From contig NC_073693.1 of the NCBI RefSeq assembly GCF_029784155.1, positions 187,757,802 through 187,821,801 on the forward strand: a DNA stretch of 64,000 nucleotides, written 5' to 3'. This DNA is from Uranotaenia lowii. Lineage: Eukaryota > Arthropoda > Insecta > Diptera > Culicidae. Shown here in pieces: positions 1 to 11,948 of this stretch. A model generated the notes under the pieces. It was not told where the DNA came from. It did no database searches and was given only the letters and a program-made list of their open reading frames with translations. Both the position numbers and the translations under genes were made by a program. Numbering within the stretch: position 1 is the first letter of the stretch; every line of letters starts with the position of its first letter.

Positions 1-1200
1 GTGATACCACCCATAATTTTCTGCACAGTACTGGTAACCTCATTCGCCATCTTGTTCCACCACTTTTCCATTTGAGCGGGTTTTCTATGGTTCTGCCACA
101 TTTCTTCAGCTTGCCCTTAACTATTGCCCAATATTTCTCGATGGGACGAAAATCCGGACAGTTTGGTGGATTGATACTTTTTTCAACAAAATCGATCTTG
201 ATCTCCTATTCCACTTAACGACATCCCGGCTGTAGTGGCAGCTTGCCAGGTCCGGCCAGAACTTCACCGGACCTTTGTGGGACCGAATGAATGGCAAAAC
301 CCCCATCTGGAGACATTCTTCTTTGTAAACATTTCCATTCATTTTGTCCCCACTGATGAAAATCTTAGTCTTCTTCCCACAACTACAGATCCCTTGCCAA
401 ATTATCAACTTACAAGCAAATTTATCTGCGAAAACAAACTTGAATCTACTCACAACATTCCCTTTACGCTTCGCAAGGTTAAATTTGTTACCGGGTATTT
501 GTCCAAAATCCATTTTGACGTAAGTTTCGACGTTCATCAAAATGCATCCCTTGTACTTGGTCAACACATTCTCATACAACTTCCTTGCCCTGGTTTTGGC
601 AACCAGGTTTTGTTCCAGCGTCCTGTTGGAATGTTTGCTTGCATGATACGACCGCAAGCCTTCTCGCAAACAAATTCGTCGATCTGTACTGTGGTTCGTC
701 TTGAACTTTTTCGCCAAATCACGCAAGGAGATTCCAGGTTTGTTGTGAGCTGATCGAATTACCTTTGCTCACAGCTTCCGGTCATATGTTCCACTTTTAC
801 GCCTGGTTTGTTTTGCTCGATCCACCATAAGGGTTTCCCGGTAACGGCAGCACCGAATTTACAGTCGATTTTGGATATTTCAGGAATTTCGCGATCTTTA
901 CCCCTGACCACGTCGGTTTCTCTACGTGAGTGTGCAGAATTTTCTCTCGCCTTCGCGTTCCATCGTCGATAACTTTTGACTTACTGCTTCAATCTTGATG
1001 AAATTTTCACCACACATTTTTTACCTGCCAAAAATTTTGTATAAAATCCTTTTCTCACCTTGTTTTGTACGTTCTTGAATTATTTGTTTATATATGTCCG
1101 ATGACAACTTTGCAATGTATCAAAATTTGCTTCATGAAATTTCGACCACGATATCAAACTGCATTCCTTTGCGTTACCCGATGTTGTGCTGACTACGAAG
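1..1200 (-). pseudogene. Broken Tc1/mariner transposase, DD37E type
   Basis: A cut-and-paste transposase remnant read leftwards and cut by the window edge. The N-terminal helix-turn-helix part (about 985-640) is in several frames with stops. The catalytic domain follows: the first-Asp motif (family MDDETYVK) reads MNVETYVK at about 540-515, so the catalytic Asp is lost. The second Asp is kept in FWPDLASCHY (Asp codon 250-252). The motif FRPIEKYW carries the final Glu at 137-139, but in another frame. About 37 residues separate the second Asp from the Glu, the spacing of the ITmD37E mariners known from mosquitoes. The right terminal repeat was not found, so the right boundary is approximate. 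The element cannot encode active transposase. Confidence 0.85.
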
Positions 1201-2759
1201 TAAGAATTCCAAACTAACATATAAAAACCCCGTACTTGAAACGCAATATTTGTTAAATTCAGTTTTACGAAAAACCGAAAGTAAATTCATTAAATTTCAA
1301 TTCTAACGCCGTATTTATAAAACCAAACAGTATTTTTAAGTGAAGTTTTTCTAAACCATAAAAAAAATATTCAAGATCTGGTGTTTTAAATGTTCTTTTT
1401 TTATTCCACCTATTCATAACTGCCACTTCCGACTCTTGTCAACACAATCCGCGAGCTCTTGTGGTAATTGATGTTGATCTGTATAGATGTGGTTACTAGA
1501 AGAGATCTAGGTGTTAGGGAACCATATGCCTAAAAACCCATCAAGACGACTCTAACTAGGCCATTGGATATCATTTGCGGGCACCCAAAAATCAGGCATC
1601 GGATGAAGTTTCTCCGTTTTTTCACTAACAACTTACCTGGAATGCAAATATGTTACTAAATAGTGGTTCCATAATTTATTATAATAATATTTACTCAAAA
1701 AATTTATGCTTGAATATGAATAATTGATGCCATTTTTCAGCGTAAAATTTTCTGACTTCCTCCTCAGCAGTTTGTTATGAAATTTGTATTTTGCCACTGC
1801 TTACCATGATTGCATTGGGGCATATTCAAGAGACGTACAAATGACGGTGAGAGAAAAAAGCGAAATCGTAGAGCGAAATTTGAGATTGACGAAATTTTTG
1901 TGTGAAAACTCTAGCGTGATAAGAAAGTCGTAGTAAACAAACCATCCGAAAGAAAGTCAAGTTATGGATAGATTTATGTTTACTTGATTTAATCAAAAGT
2001 CTTTATAATAAACTTTTCCGATTTTTATTAATTTTGGGTAATATTTGGATATTATTGAAATAAAAAAACGGGCTTTCTTGGCAATTAAAGAATTTATTAA
2101 AACAGTTTCAACATTCTCCACCCTTTTTTTCGAAGCTCAACTTTAAAAAAAATCAATATTGAAAAAAAACTACTGTAGTTGTTAAAATTAGACCAACCGC
2201 TATACTGAGTTTCTCTATAAATTTACCATACAAGTTTCAGTTTTCGATTTGAAATTCGATTATACATACATATGTAAGCCTTTCTAACTGATTTAAGTGA
2301 AGTTTTATGCATTTTATTTAGAGGTATTTTGTATTTTGAAATAATCCTCTACTGAAATAAACATCGTGAGTTCAGAAAATCATTATACAACCCATCATAT
2401 TTGAATAATCTTCGTCATAAAAATATTATCAAAGTTAAATTGCAAATTTCTTTGAGCAATTCTCTAAACATGAATATTTATATGTTATCTTATCTTCTTG
2501 TAGGTTTTACAATAGAAATTCAATTCATTGAGACTTTTAAAACCTACGTGTGTTGTTTCTGGAGTTTCATGGTTTTTCTGAAAACTTGAGATCTTTGTTT
2601 ACTGTTGATACAGAACTGTATTAAAAGTTTGAACATGAAATAATCATTTGAAATGAAAATAATAAATTATACAATTCCTGCTTTGGCTCTGTTTGTAATT
2701 TTTATTCTCAAATTTATATTTGAATTTCATTTGAAATTTGTTTCTCAAATTGAAATTGA
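1201..2759. other. AT-rich stretch, nothing recognised
   Basis: Low-complexity AT-rich sequence with only short open frames (62 codons at most). I see no terminal repeats, splice-like architecture or known family. Part of it may be the untranslated end of the mariner to the left. Confidence 0.5.
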
Positions 2760-2762
2760 TAA

Positions 2763-3165
2763 GGGCGGAACCAATTTCAAATCCTACTTTTGTCACTCGG
2801 AGTTGGAACATCGCGAGAGGGGGTATAATAATAAATAATGCGAAAAACAAATAAATTGGAATAAATTGCACGAAAGCTTGAATGCAACAAAATTGCGTAC
2901 TACATCATTGCGCAAAACCTATTAATTAATCATGTAACATTTTTTGGAATAATTCAATTAAATCAAGAATACAAAAGGTAAAATAACTCCAATCGTCCAC
3001 ATTTTGTTTTGGTTCTGTAATCTTTTGGAGATTTTAATATTTTTTTTCATAAAATACTTCTAACTTCATTAATTCCCCCCTTCGGGTTTTTTTTTGGAAA
3101 TTTCAAAGGGGGAGGAGGGGGGTTGGGAGAGTTGATAAAAGAAGAAATTGATATTTGTTCCAGCC
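2763..3165 (+). mobile_element. Harbinger-like MITE, copy 1
   Basis: A 403-bp non-coding element flanked by a TAA direct duplication (2760-2762 and 3166-3168). The ends are imperfect inverted repeats: GGGCGGAACCAATTTCAAAT at the left, and GGCTGGAACAAATATCAATT as the reverse complement of the right. Near the right end is a G-rich/C-rich segment (CCCCCTTCGGG, then GGGGGAGGAGGGGGG) that can fold back. Two more copies lie at 27872-28273 (inverted) and 54798-55198. A 3-bp TWA duplication with GG-starting ends is typical of PIF/Harbinger MITEs. The superfamily assignment is inference, but the three bounded copies are direct evidence of a transposon family. Confidence 0.85.
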
Positions 3166-3429
3166 TAAGAGAAACTGAAATATGCTTCTGAACACAATTT
3201 GATTTTTTTACTCACCAACTCTTACCCTGTATCTCCATGAAAATTGAATTTAATTCTTTTTTATTCTTCTTTTAATTTCGAATTCTTTGTCTTAAATCTA
3301 TATGGTACTACCTAAGTAATTGCCAAAATGGATAAAATTTAATCTGTTTCCGATGAAATACACACCAAGCGATCAATGGTGGAATGAAAAACATGTTAAT
3401 ATTTATCTTTGAATATTTCTAGAGCAAAA

Positions 3430-3740
3430 AAAATTATGTTGGTAAGAGCGCTGAAGTTGTCTGTGATTGGCTGGCGCGAGTCTGGTAACCCAGGCGTACT
3501 GGATTCGATTCCCGATATCGACAAGAAAATTTTTGAATTCGAATCTCATAAGTTGCCGGCAGGTAAGATGTGTGTTTCATTGTATAAATAACTAAATCTA
3601 ATAAATATTTCAGAGGCAATGCATCTGGGGTTAATCTGAAGAGACTATTGCAAACGGAGTGGATTGCCAACCATTGTAGGTCTCTGAAAATTGGATGCCT
3701 TTCTTCGACTGACCATCGGCCGTGGACGCCCTAGAAGTAA
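3430..3740 (+). repeat. Possible tRNA-derived SINE remnant
   Basis: The stretch from 3466 has a B-box-like motif, GGATTCGATTCC (about 3501-3512), preceded by GTCTGGTAACCCAGGC, which can form an anticodon-arm-like stem. This is the arrangement of a degenerate tRNA-like SINE head. No clear A box, tail or target duplication was found, so it could be chance. The rest of 3169-3764 shows nothing else. Confidence 0.25.
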
Positions 3741-3766
3741 TTCGAAGGCCAAGTCATACCGACATA

Positions 3767-6284
3767 CAGGGTGCTCAAAAAGCTGGAATAGAAATTAAAA
3801 TAATGGTAATTCAAAATCAACTGGAAAGATTTTTTTTTTACTCAAATGGAAAGGTAATTCAATAATGGTCAATCACACCTTGTGTTTAGGAAATTTTTTA
3901 CCTTAAACCAATTATATGAGCTTCAGCGGTTTCTCGAGTCCACGCGGCACGCTCCTCTATTGTTGAAATTTCGTTCCGTTTATAGAGCGTCAAAGTAGGT
4001 TTGCTGTATTTGTTTATTCTATATTATTCATATATATAGAGCTATATTTGAAGGGCAACGCACTTGTCATTTTGAGCCAATATTTCCAAAAACCTGTATT
4101 ATTCTGTGTTCATTCTCGAAGGTAATGGTCACCCTGAATTGAATAACGCGTGTGTGAGTAGACTAGTCCTTTTCATATATATATTTGCCAGTTCGTCAAG
4201 GGGGGAGTAGGGTCTAACGGGTAAAAAAAACACCATTTTCACGATTTTTTTAAGAGTTATCGTTCAAACAAATGTATTCAAATTTTTTGCATAATACAAA
4301 GCATTGTTAAAAGAACATTTAGTATTTTTTTCGTAGAAAAATATTGAAAAATGAGCCGGTGACGAAGCACTTTCGAGGATGCCTTTTAAAAAACAGGATT
4401 TGCGGTGTATCTCAGCACAGAATTATCTGAAGTCAAAAAATCAGAGCAAAATATTTTTAGTAGATATTTTTCTGGACCCCAACGATTTCATTTAACTTAA
4501 AAAAATTATGAAATTTTTGTGGCTGTTTGAAGTAAAAACTACGATTTTTTACGAAAAAATCCGCCATTTTTTAATCTGTAAAATCTCCCCAAAGTAAAAA
4601 GCAAAAAAAAAGAAAATCGTTGGGGTTTAGTATTTTGTATGTAGAAAATATGTGCCAAATTTAAAAAAAAATCTGTGAAGTAGTTTTCAAATGACGATGT
4701 CCACTGGCTTTAAAAATGTGCTTTCGAGAAACACGCGTTTGAAGTTTCTGCTCTAGAATTCTTGCAGTATAAGATAAGAGGAGATAAAGGCCTATAATTT
4801 CTACAGTTTTGCTTCGATTGACTTGAAAATTTGACACAACATTCTTGAAATGTTTTACAATAAAAAAATAAAAAAAAAAAAAAATCAATTTTTTGAAAGT
4901 GTTATTTTATTTATTTATTATTTCCATGTAACATAAGATCAAAGATCTTTTAAATCGTTACAATTTTGTTTTTATAAGATCAACCGTGTCGTGTCCGTTC
5001 GGTTTCAGAGCTCTTCAAAAGCGACCGTCTTTATCGTTTAACATCATTCCAAAAACTGACTCATGCGGTATCTGCAACACGCACGGGAAACTCTCCGTTT
5101 AGTTCATAATTTTCTCACTCTCTTCTTTTCTTAATCTCACCTTTTTTCGGCATATCACACGCAAGATTCTAGAGGAAATACGTAAGAGAGTATACAGTCC
5201 GTCTTCTCGTGGTTCACCATGATAAATAGACATCTTACTTTTCTTCAAATATTTATACACTTATTTCCATCGCCATATACTCTACAAACAGTATTCAAAC
5301 TGATTTAACCCTGTTAGACCCTACTCCCCCCTTAATCAATTCATCGCGGGAAAAGCTGTAATTTTCAATTAAAATCCAATAAAATTCCCCTTCTATTTTA
5401 AGTCGTCGACAAGGAAAGGTGTTTTAGTTTTACCCATCCGAAATGGTCTGAACCAACATTCTGTGTAAAATGACCTATAAAAATAAACACTACATGCAAA
5501 ATTAGCCAAATTCATTAATGACCAATGTAAACTTAAAACAAAGTTACATACGTACACATTTAACGGTTTTCATCTATTTATGATGTGCAATTATTCTATG
5601 CTCCATCACGTTGATAAGCTTTTTGATGAAAATCAGCCAACGCGTAGCTTCTTTTTCGACATTTCACACACAATACAAAAAAATAGATTTTTTATGAGAC
5701 AAGTTTAAAGATTCTGTACTTGTTTGTTCTCGGCATGATAGCTTATCATGAGAATTTGACCAAAGGAGGCAGATTAGGTGACCTCCTGTAAACTATTTAT
5801 TTTGGTCAATAAATTGGAATTTTTGCCTGTACCAGTACTAGACTGCCCCAAATTTGTATGGGAAATTTAAAACCTGTGAAATGTTATACGCTGCAGGCTA
5901 AAATTGATCCTGGGCCTAGTACGAGATCTCATGCTAAATTTGGGCCAGGTCGGACTACGGGAAGGGGTCGCTCAACGAGCCTGAAGTTTGAATGGGATTT
6001 TGAGACATTTTGTTCGAGAGGAACATAAAAAAACATTTTTATTGGCATCACAAATCGTCCAGTCAGCCTGCAGATATAACTTTTTCAAAAGTCGGGTCAT
6101 TTGGAGCAGTCTAACCAGTACTTGTGGTGGGAAAAGGCTGATAAAAAACGAACACTTAATGAAAATTAATTCTACGACACCAGGAATAGTTAGTCTGATA
6201 ATAGCACAAAAATACTCTAAAAAATGCTGCGGCTTTACCACACCATTCGGTTAAAAAGCGTATTCTAACTTATTGAACACCCTG
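3767..6284. mobile_element. TA-flanked mariner-like element, non-coding
   Basis: A 2.5-kb element bounded by TA dinucleotides (3765-3766, 6285-6286). The inverted ends are CAGGGTGCTCAAAAAGCTGG at the left and CAGGGTGTTCAATAAGTTAG as the reverse complement of the right. The end sequence and TA target are those of Tc1/mariner elements. No transposase motif is readable in either orientation. About 1.1 kb in the middle is a separate insertion (4200-5331). It is best read as a non-autonomous or decayed mariner. Confidence 0.75.
4200..5331. mobile_element. Nested inverted-repeat element inside the 3.8-6.3 kb transposon
   Basis: The ends are GGGGGGAGTAGGGTCTAACG at 4200 and its near-exact inverse at 5307-5331 (GTTAGACCCTACTCCCCCC). 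Flanks read TCAA on the left and TTAA on the right, compatible with a TTAA target with one mutation, but this is not proven. The interior is AT-rich and non-coding. The ends resemble the GGGGAGGAGAGGG ends of the MITE at 22267-23167, so a TA-target relationship is also possible. Confidence 0.75.
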
Positions 6285-6286
6285 TA

Positions 6287-8907
6287 GGCTGGACCTTGCT
6301 ACCGATGGGGCAATCATTTACATACATACATTCATACAAACAACAGAGAATTCATGTTGATTTTTGAGCTATTGAACAAATTACGAACAGAATTTGATTC
6401 TATTTTGTCAACAAAGTTTGCATCGCCTGATTTAATGAATATCGATAAATTCAATACCTATAATTTCATGGAGATTTTCATTTGTCACATACGCATTTCA
6501 GATTATCGATCTGTGGCTTTTGCTTTTACGTTGAATGCGGGGAAATTACTAACGATTGTTTAACTTCGATCGCCTCCAGATGTTTCATTAGTATGAAAAA
6601 TTAAATGCAAAACATTTGTAGCACATGTAACGAAGCGGAATCTATCTGATGAAGAATTTCTAGGACTTTGTTAATCGTAGAAAGGTAGTCTGTAATAATG
6701 CCACTTATTGAGCTAAAGGCGAACATCGAGGAATATTACATACATCGAGAGAAGATTTAATGGCTTCCACATTCCGTTTATGCGGTTAGGCTAAGTTTTA
6801 GTGCTCGCGTTGTTTGATTGCTATTTATTTTGATTCATTCACATTTAAGATTTTTGGAAACGTTCTGAGTGCTTCAAAATTAATTCAAGAGAAGTGAAAG
6901 TCGTTTTCAATAATCAAGTTCCAACGCATAAACCCTTTGATGAATAACGCGAGAAATCAAGGTGGCTTATAACGATGAAGTGCGAAAATCGTGGCTCCAG
7001 AGAGTAACTGAAGCTGTCAGAGAAAGTTCCATTTTTTCTTCCGTTCTCGTAATCAGACACTGGATGCGTTAAGCAATTCAACAAGAACTATCTCATGTGA
7101 ATCTGCAGAAGTTGGAAATTAACTGTTACATTTATAGTCTTGGCTCCAGAGAGCGTTAATATTCATGATTTTCTTTTAATCGTTCAGAGAGGAAACAGAC
7201 TTGCTTATTAACATTAATCAAAGATGTGAATAATGTCAAACCACGTCAAAATATTATAATCAAAAGGAAATTATTTATTATAAAGTTTCTATAAGACATC
7301 TGAGGGTAAAAAAATGATTGCTTCAAAATACATTGAACAAATGCGCGCTTTTAAACCCGGTAATCTTTATTATGGTTACCCGAGCTTTATTGGTTCATTT
7401 GTGCACTCTTTTGTTTATTTAGTTGTGGGTCCGGAAAAGTAGATAATTCGAAAAGTTGTTCACGGAAATAATTCATTGTATTTTTGTTATGCAGTCTAAA
7501 TAAATTTTTGGCGTGTTCCATTTTAATCTTAATTTGATTCAGGAATGTATTCGAAAAAAATCAACACTTTGATATGTGGGTACTTTTGAATCCATGAATG
7601 GGAATTGATTAAATTTTCAACGAAGCTGCCGAGTAATGTGATGTTTACATATGTAAATGTTAAACAAAAGTGTCAAAAAAATTTATTTATCAACACATGG
7701 CTGGAAACCAAAACTGGAAAAAAAATATTTTCAAGCCAAAATAATTATTTGATATCGAATTTTGAAAAAGAACTAAATGCTAAATATAAACCGAGTTATT
7801 AACTTTATAAAAAAGACAGTTTGGAGACCTTTATTTTTATCCAAAAATAATTCATACTAAGCAGAATTAAAAACTAATGGAAATTTCTAGGAAAATTTAA
7901 AAGTTCAAATCAAGAGTAAAAGTATATTTAAATAATCATCAATTATTCACAAAGAGTAGATAAATTCTATAAAATGTTTAGCTCAAACTGTTCCTTCAAA
8001 TGAATGCACTATCCCTCCTGTTTACGGTTTTGAAATGGTTTACCTCCTTGTTACCATTGAATAATCGCTGCATCATTTTCCGCTATGATGCATTGTGATG
8101 CTGAAACCCGATCTTTGTCACGTTTGTCGTTTTCTTCGCCGCCCCGTATGACCTCCCCGTGAAGATGGCATGCCGTTACACATTCTTGCATTACTAATGA
8201 AATGATTAGAATGGAAAAGCACCACAGTTTTACGTTTAATGTATTCGATTAGACGCTTCCTGCAAAGCTGAGCTCGCACGTGAAGTTGATTGAAGCATGA
8301 AGATTATCCTTCCTAGCAACAAGAGAATAAACGATTACATTTAGTCCCTATAACATTGTCTGAGCCTATGATTTTGAACAAATTAAATACAGTTAATTCA
8401 ATACTGCCGTCAGATTTGTTGTCTATGACCACCGGTTTTGAAAATATGAAGTGCGTTGATAAATTGAAAAAACCTCGGCAAATTCACTCTTCAAATAATG
8501 CACATGAAACACAGCGATAAATTTTAAAATAATCAAGAGATAGATCAAAACCAAGAAACCAATGATCCTGGAGCCTAAAAACTAAAATTCATGTGGGCTA
8601 AAATGCATCAAAATGCAAATCAAATATTCACCTTTTAAATCTCGTTTCCATATGCTGGAATATGATTGTTTCGCATCTCGCGTTTGTTTATTTCAAAATT
8701 TTATCCATCCTTCAAAACGTAAATTTGTATGGTTTTAGCCAGTACAATATTTGTAGCATTTTTTACCCCTGAATGTATGCCACAACCTTATGTTTTTTCT
8801 TCAAAAACATTTTTAACAGAGAAAATGTAAAATTTAATTCGAACGAATCCAAAAATAACTGCAATTGGTGCTTTATGCGTTGCGTTGACTTCTCATTAAA
8901 ATCCAAG
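6287..8907. other. Stretch without recognised features
   Basis: Unique-looking AT-rich DNA. Two less AT-rich patches (about 6940-7160 and 8040-8180) show no coding pattern. A short piece around 8740-8820 (ACCCCTGAATGTATGCC) resembles the interior of the 51.0-51.9 kb element and may be a fragment of that family. Confidence 0.45.
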
Positions 8908-8935
8908 TTTGTTACTTACCCCTTTTTATTAGTAG
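8908..8935. repeat. Left copy of a 28-bp target-site duplication
   Basis: The 28 bases starting TTTGTTACTTACCCC and ending TTAGTAG recur exactly at 11019-11046, on either side of a 2,083-bp insert. Identity stops sharply at both ends of the repeat. Confidence 0.85.
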
Positions 8936-11018
8936 CTTAGCTTAGCTTAGCTAGATTGACTACTCACATCCACCTTAAACTATGGAACCCGAAAATGCTT
9001 CATAATTAGTATAAAGATTTTTAAGTAAACAAAAATATAATGAAACCATTTTATTTTTTGAATCACATTACTTTTAACGCATTTCGAACTCCATAATCGC
9101 AGGCGTGGCTTAGTAGAACGAATTCCACATCGCCAATGGTTGCTACTCCGTGATTGAACGAGGCCATCAGTTTCAGAGGTCAAAAGAATGGTGTCTGGGA
9201 TTGACAACACATTCACAATGTCCAAAACAAACGCTCTCTCTCTAAACATCAATAACGGCGCCGGCCACGTCCTAGTCGTCAATAGATAGTAATGAAAAAT
9301 AGAGAAAGGGATGAAAGAAATAATTTGTGCTTTAGGACCGAGGTTACCTCTGCATCCTAGCAAATAATTTCGTTTGGGAGGATGGGTAAAAGGAAATGAT
9401 CTGGGGACACTTCTGACAAGTGATATGATCTGTTGTTTTGAATCCTAATCTTCCTTGCTCCTATTGTTTTATTAAAGCTTGTTACAAAATAATATTACCA
9501 GATAACAATGTTATAATTATTTAAGTGCCTTTCATTGTGTATCTTTTTTTCTCATAAAGATGTGACACGCCACTTGGATCAATGAAAAAGAACAATTTAC
9601 ATTTTTCTCATTTAAAACTGCTCCTTTCAAAACACATTAAAAATTATGAGATTCTAGAACATCCATTTCTGATACTAACTTTTCTGGATTAGACTATAAT
9701 AATACGTTGGATTTCAAACCAAAATTTTGAAAACTTCTGGATCAATGCCAATATTAAACTAATTCAGTTGTTTTTACTTTGATTACACTTGATATTTATG
9801 CAAAATATAGAAATCTTTTCTGACAAACTAGTTCAATATATACGTAGAGAAATCGGGTTAATTTAGAACAATATAATTTTCCTGTTCTACATACTCGTGG
9901 AAAATGAATCACAAATATCACTGTTTTAAATTTTGATTCGTATGTGTTTATAGATTATTTCAGATCCTTAAATTTTGCTTACAGAATTTTCATTCTACTC
10001 AGATATCGACTTCTTGCTAGATTTTTAATGGTTATTTTTAGAATTTATTTCCATTCAACTCCGATAGAAAATGAGGCGTTTATGAAACTAATGTATAACA
10101 CTGTATACTGTTCATAAACAACAAAGAAAAAATGACTAAGATTTTTCTCACTAACATCTTAAAATTTATCTGTAGTTCTTTCAAGAATGTCTCCAATACA
10201 ATGCTTTTCTGAGTTATTCTGTTTTTTTTATGTGGACATGTTTAATGATTATTGCATCTGATTCAAAATTTCTTTAAAAACAGTTTAAAATCCCTACTTG
10301 GTTTAGCTTTGTGATTTAAAAACGAAAACTATCTGGATTTCTAAATAAAACTCATAATGGTAAAATTTTTTTTACGATTATGGCTACTCTGCCTGTTTGG
10401 AACGAAACTTAACGAAAGCTTTCATCGCTTCGAAAATCGATAAGTTTAACCTATTTTCACCTTGGACACAAACCTTATTTGCATTATTTTTGGCCATGTT
10501 GTATGCAAGTTAAATGCATGTTTATGTTGGGACTATTTTCACGAGAACGCGCTTTTTGTTTGTAAATGAAAATTTTTAAATCAACAACACAATATAAAAT
10601 AATATTTAGAAAAAAACGTATAGGTACTTATCTCAAAAGGGAAATCCTGAAAAACTTGATTTGGAGAAATTATCGAACTAAAACAGATGAAAACACAACA
10701 ACACAAAGCTTCGATTAGAAGCAAAACTGGCGCACTCTGTAGTTGAGAAACGTAAAAATTTCGAAGATTTTCTCCATTCCTTTCCACCATAACACAACAC
10801 GCCTTCCGAAGACCAAAACATTGAAAAAAAACTCTTTTAACTTCCACTTCACTAAACTTTTTGTAAATCCTTTATGATGATTATCAACTTCAGCACTTTG
10901 CGGATCGATTTCTGATTAAATGAACGATTAAAATCAGCCACTACTTGTAAAAATGTACATAACCACTCATGCTGAAAAAAAAAACCCGTGACTTTCGTCT
11001 GACAGTGGAAAGAAGTTC
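8936..11018 (-). mobile_element. Retroposed insert with 28-bp duplications and a pentamer tail
   Basis: A 2.1-kb insertion between perfect 28-bp direct repeats. Read on the minus strand, it ends in a short run of the pentamer AGCTA (about four units, 8934-8953). Next to it is a moderately GC-rich block (about 8953-9363) that looks like the 3' end of a mosquito non-LTR repeat. Long variable target duplications and a microsatellite tail are hallmarks of target-primed reverse transcription. The 5' part (right, 10400-11018) has an 88-codon minus-strand frame (10581-10847) and no RT or endonuclease motif. It could be a 5'-truncated LINE with a long non-coding region, or a chimeric transcript mobilised by one. 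Confidence 0.65.
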
Positions 11019-11046
11019 TTTGTTACTTACCCCTTTTTATTAGTAG
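11019..11046. repeat. Right copy of the 28-bp target-site duplication
   Basis: Identical to 8908-8935. The following bases (GGTGAAAATAGC) continue the pre-insertion host sequence. Confidence 0.85.
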
Positions 11047-11948
11047 GGTGAAAATAGCATGTTTTTGAAAATTTAAAAAAAATGGTGAAACCAATAATTT
11101 TTCTGACTCCGTAAATTTAATGTCCCATCAACCTTAAAACTTTTGATGTGCAAGCGTTATCTGCGGACATTAATATCATTTTATATCTTGCAGATTTAGT
11201 TGAAATGTTTTCTTTTGATTCAAATTTTACAAACTTAGTTTTGAAACCCTCATTAACTGTGCTTTAAGCAAAAACTGAAACGTTAGTATTATATAAACCT
11301 ACTCTAGGGCTACGATTACGAGCGGACTATACGAAAAATTGAGCCTTGGAGTTTTCGATTCGAAGTTTTCCACCAAATATTAAGACAGTATATGCTGGAA
11401 ACATTCGAAAGCGAAAAATCATTTGTCTGACACATTGTTAAAAAAAAGGCTGACTCAAATTCGCACACACTGTAAAAGCACTGAATTTTTACAATTTTCA
11501 ACATGTAGAAATACAGAAATAATATGTTCAACATATTGGTCTCTATATTGTTCAAAATTCTCAAAACAAAATTTTCATTATCTTTTTACTAAAATCTCTC
11601 GAGAATCTAGTTTTCGACATTCAATTTTTAGTTTTCTCCACCAAACGAACATTTCCACCTCCTTTGTTTGCAAAATAATATGAATATTTGCACATTGTAA
11701 TTGCATGTCTACTTCACGGCTTTTTTACACCATGGAAACAGTCTAAACATTCAAAGGAAGAAGGGTGTCGAAAAATAGATTACAAGGTGAATTTACAGCG
11801 CTAGTTTTCGACTGCTTTAAAAAACAATTGGGATTTCATAGAATGTTCGAAATCTAGAGTATCTACTCTACAAAAAGAATCGTTTTGTTCATACTATTTT
11901 CGGAATTAGTAATTTAACCATGTTTGTTTTTACATTTGTTTGAGTGCA
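11047..11948. other. Stretch without recognised features
   Basis: AT-rich, with only short frames (under 90 codons) on both strands and no terminal repeats seen. Confidence 0.45.

Noticed and set aside
8934..8953. TAGCT repeats as a telomere-like tract
   Set aside because: Only about four units, sitting at the end of a duplicated-flank insertion. Better explained as a retroelement tail.
8980..9363. 127-codon minus-strand frame as a host gene
   Set aside because: It lies in the repeat-derived block of the 28-bp-flanked insert, with no known domain.
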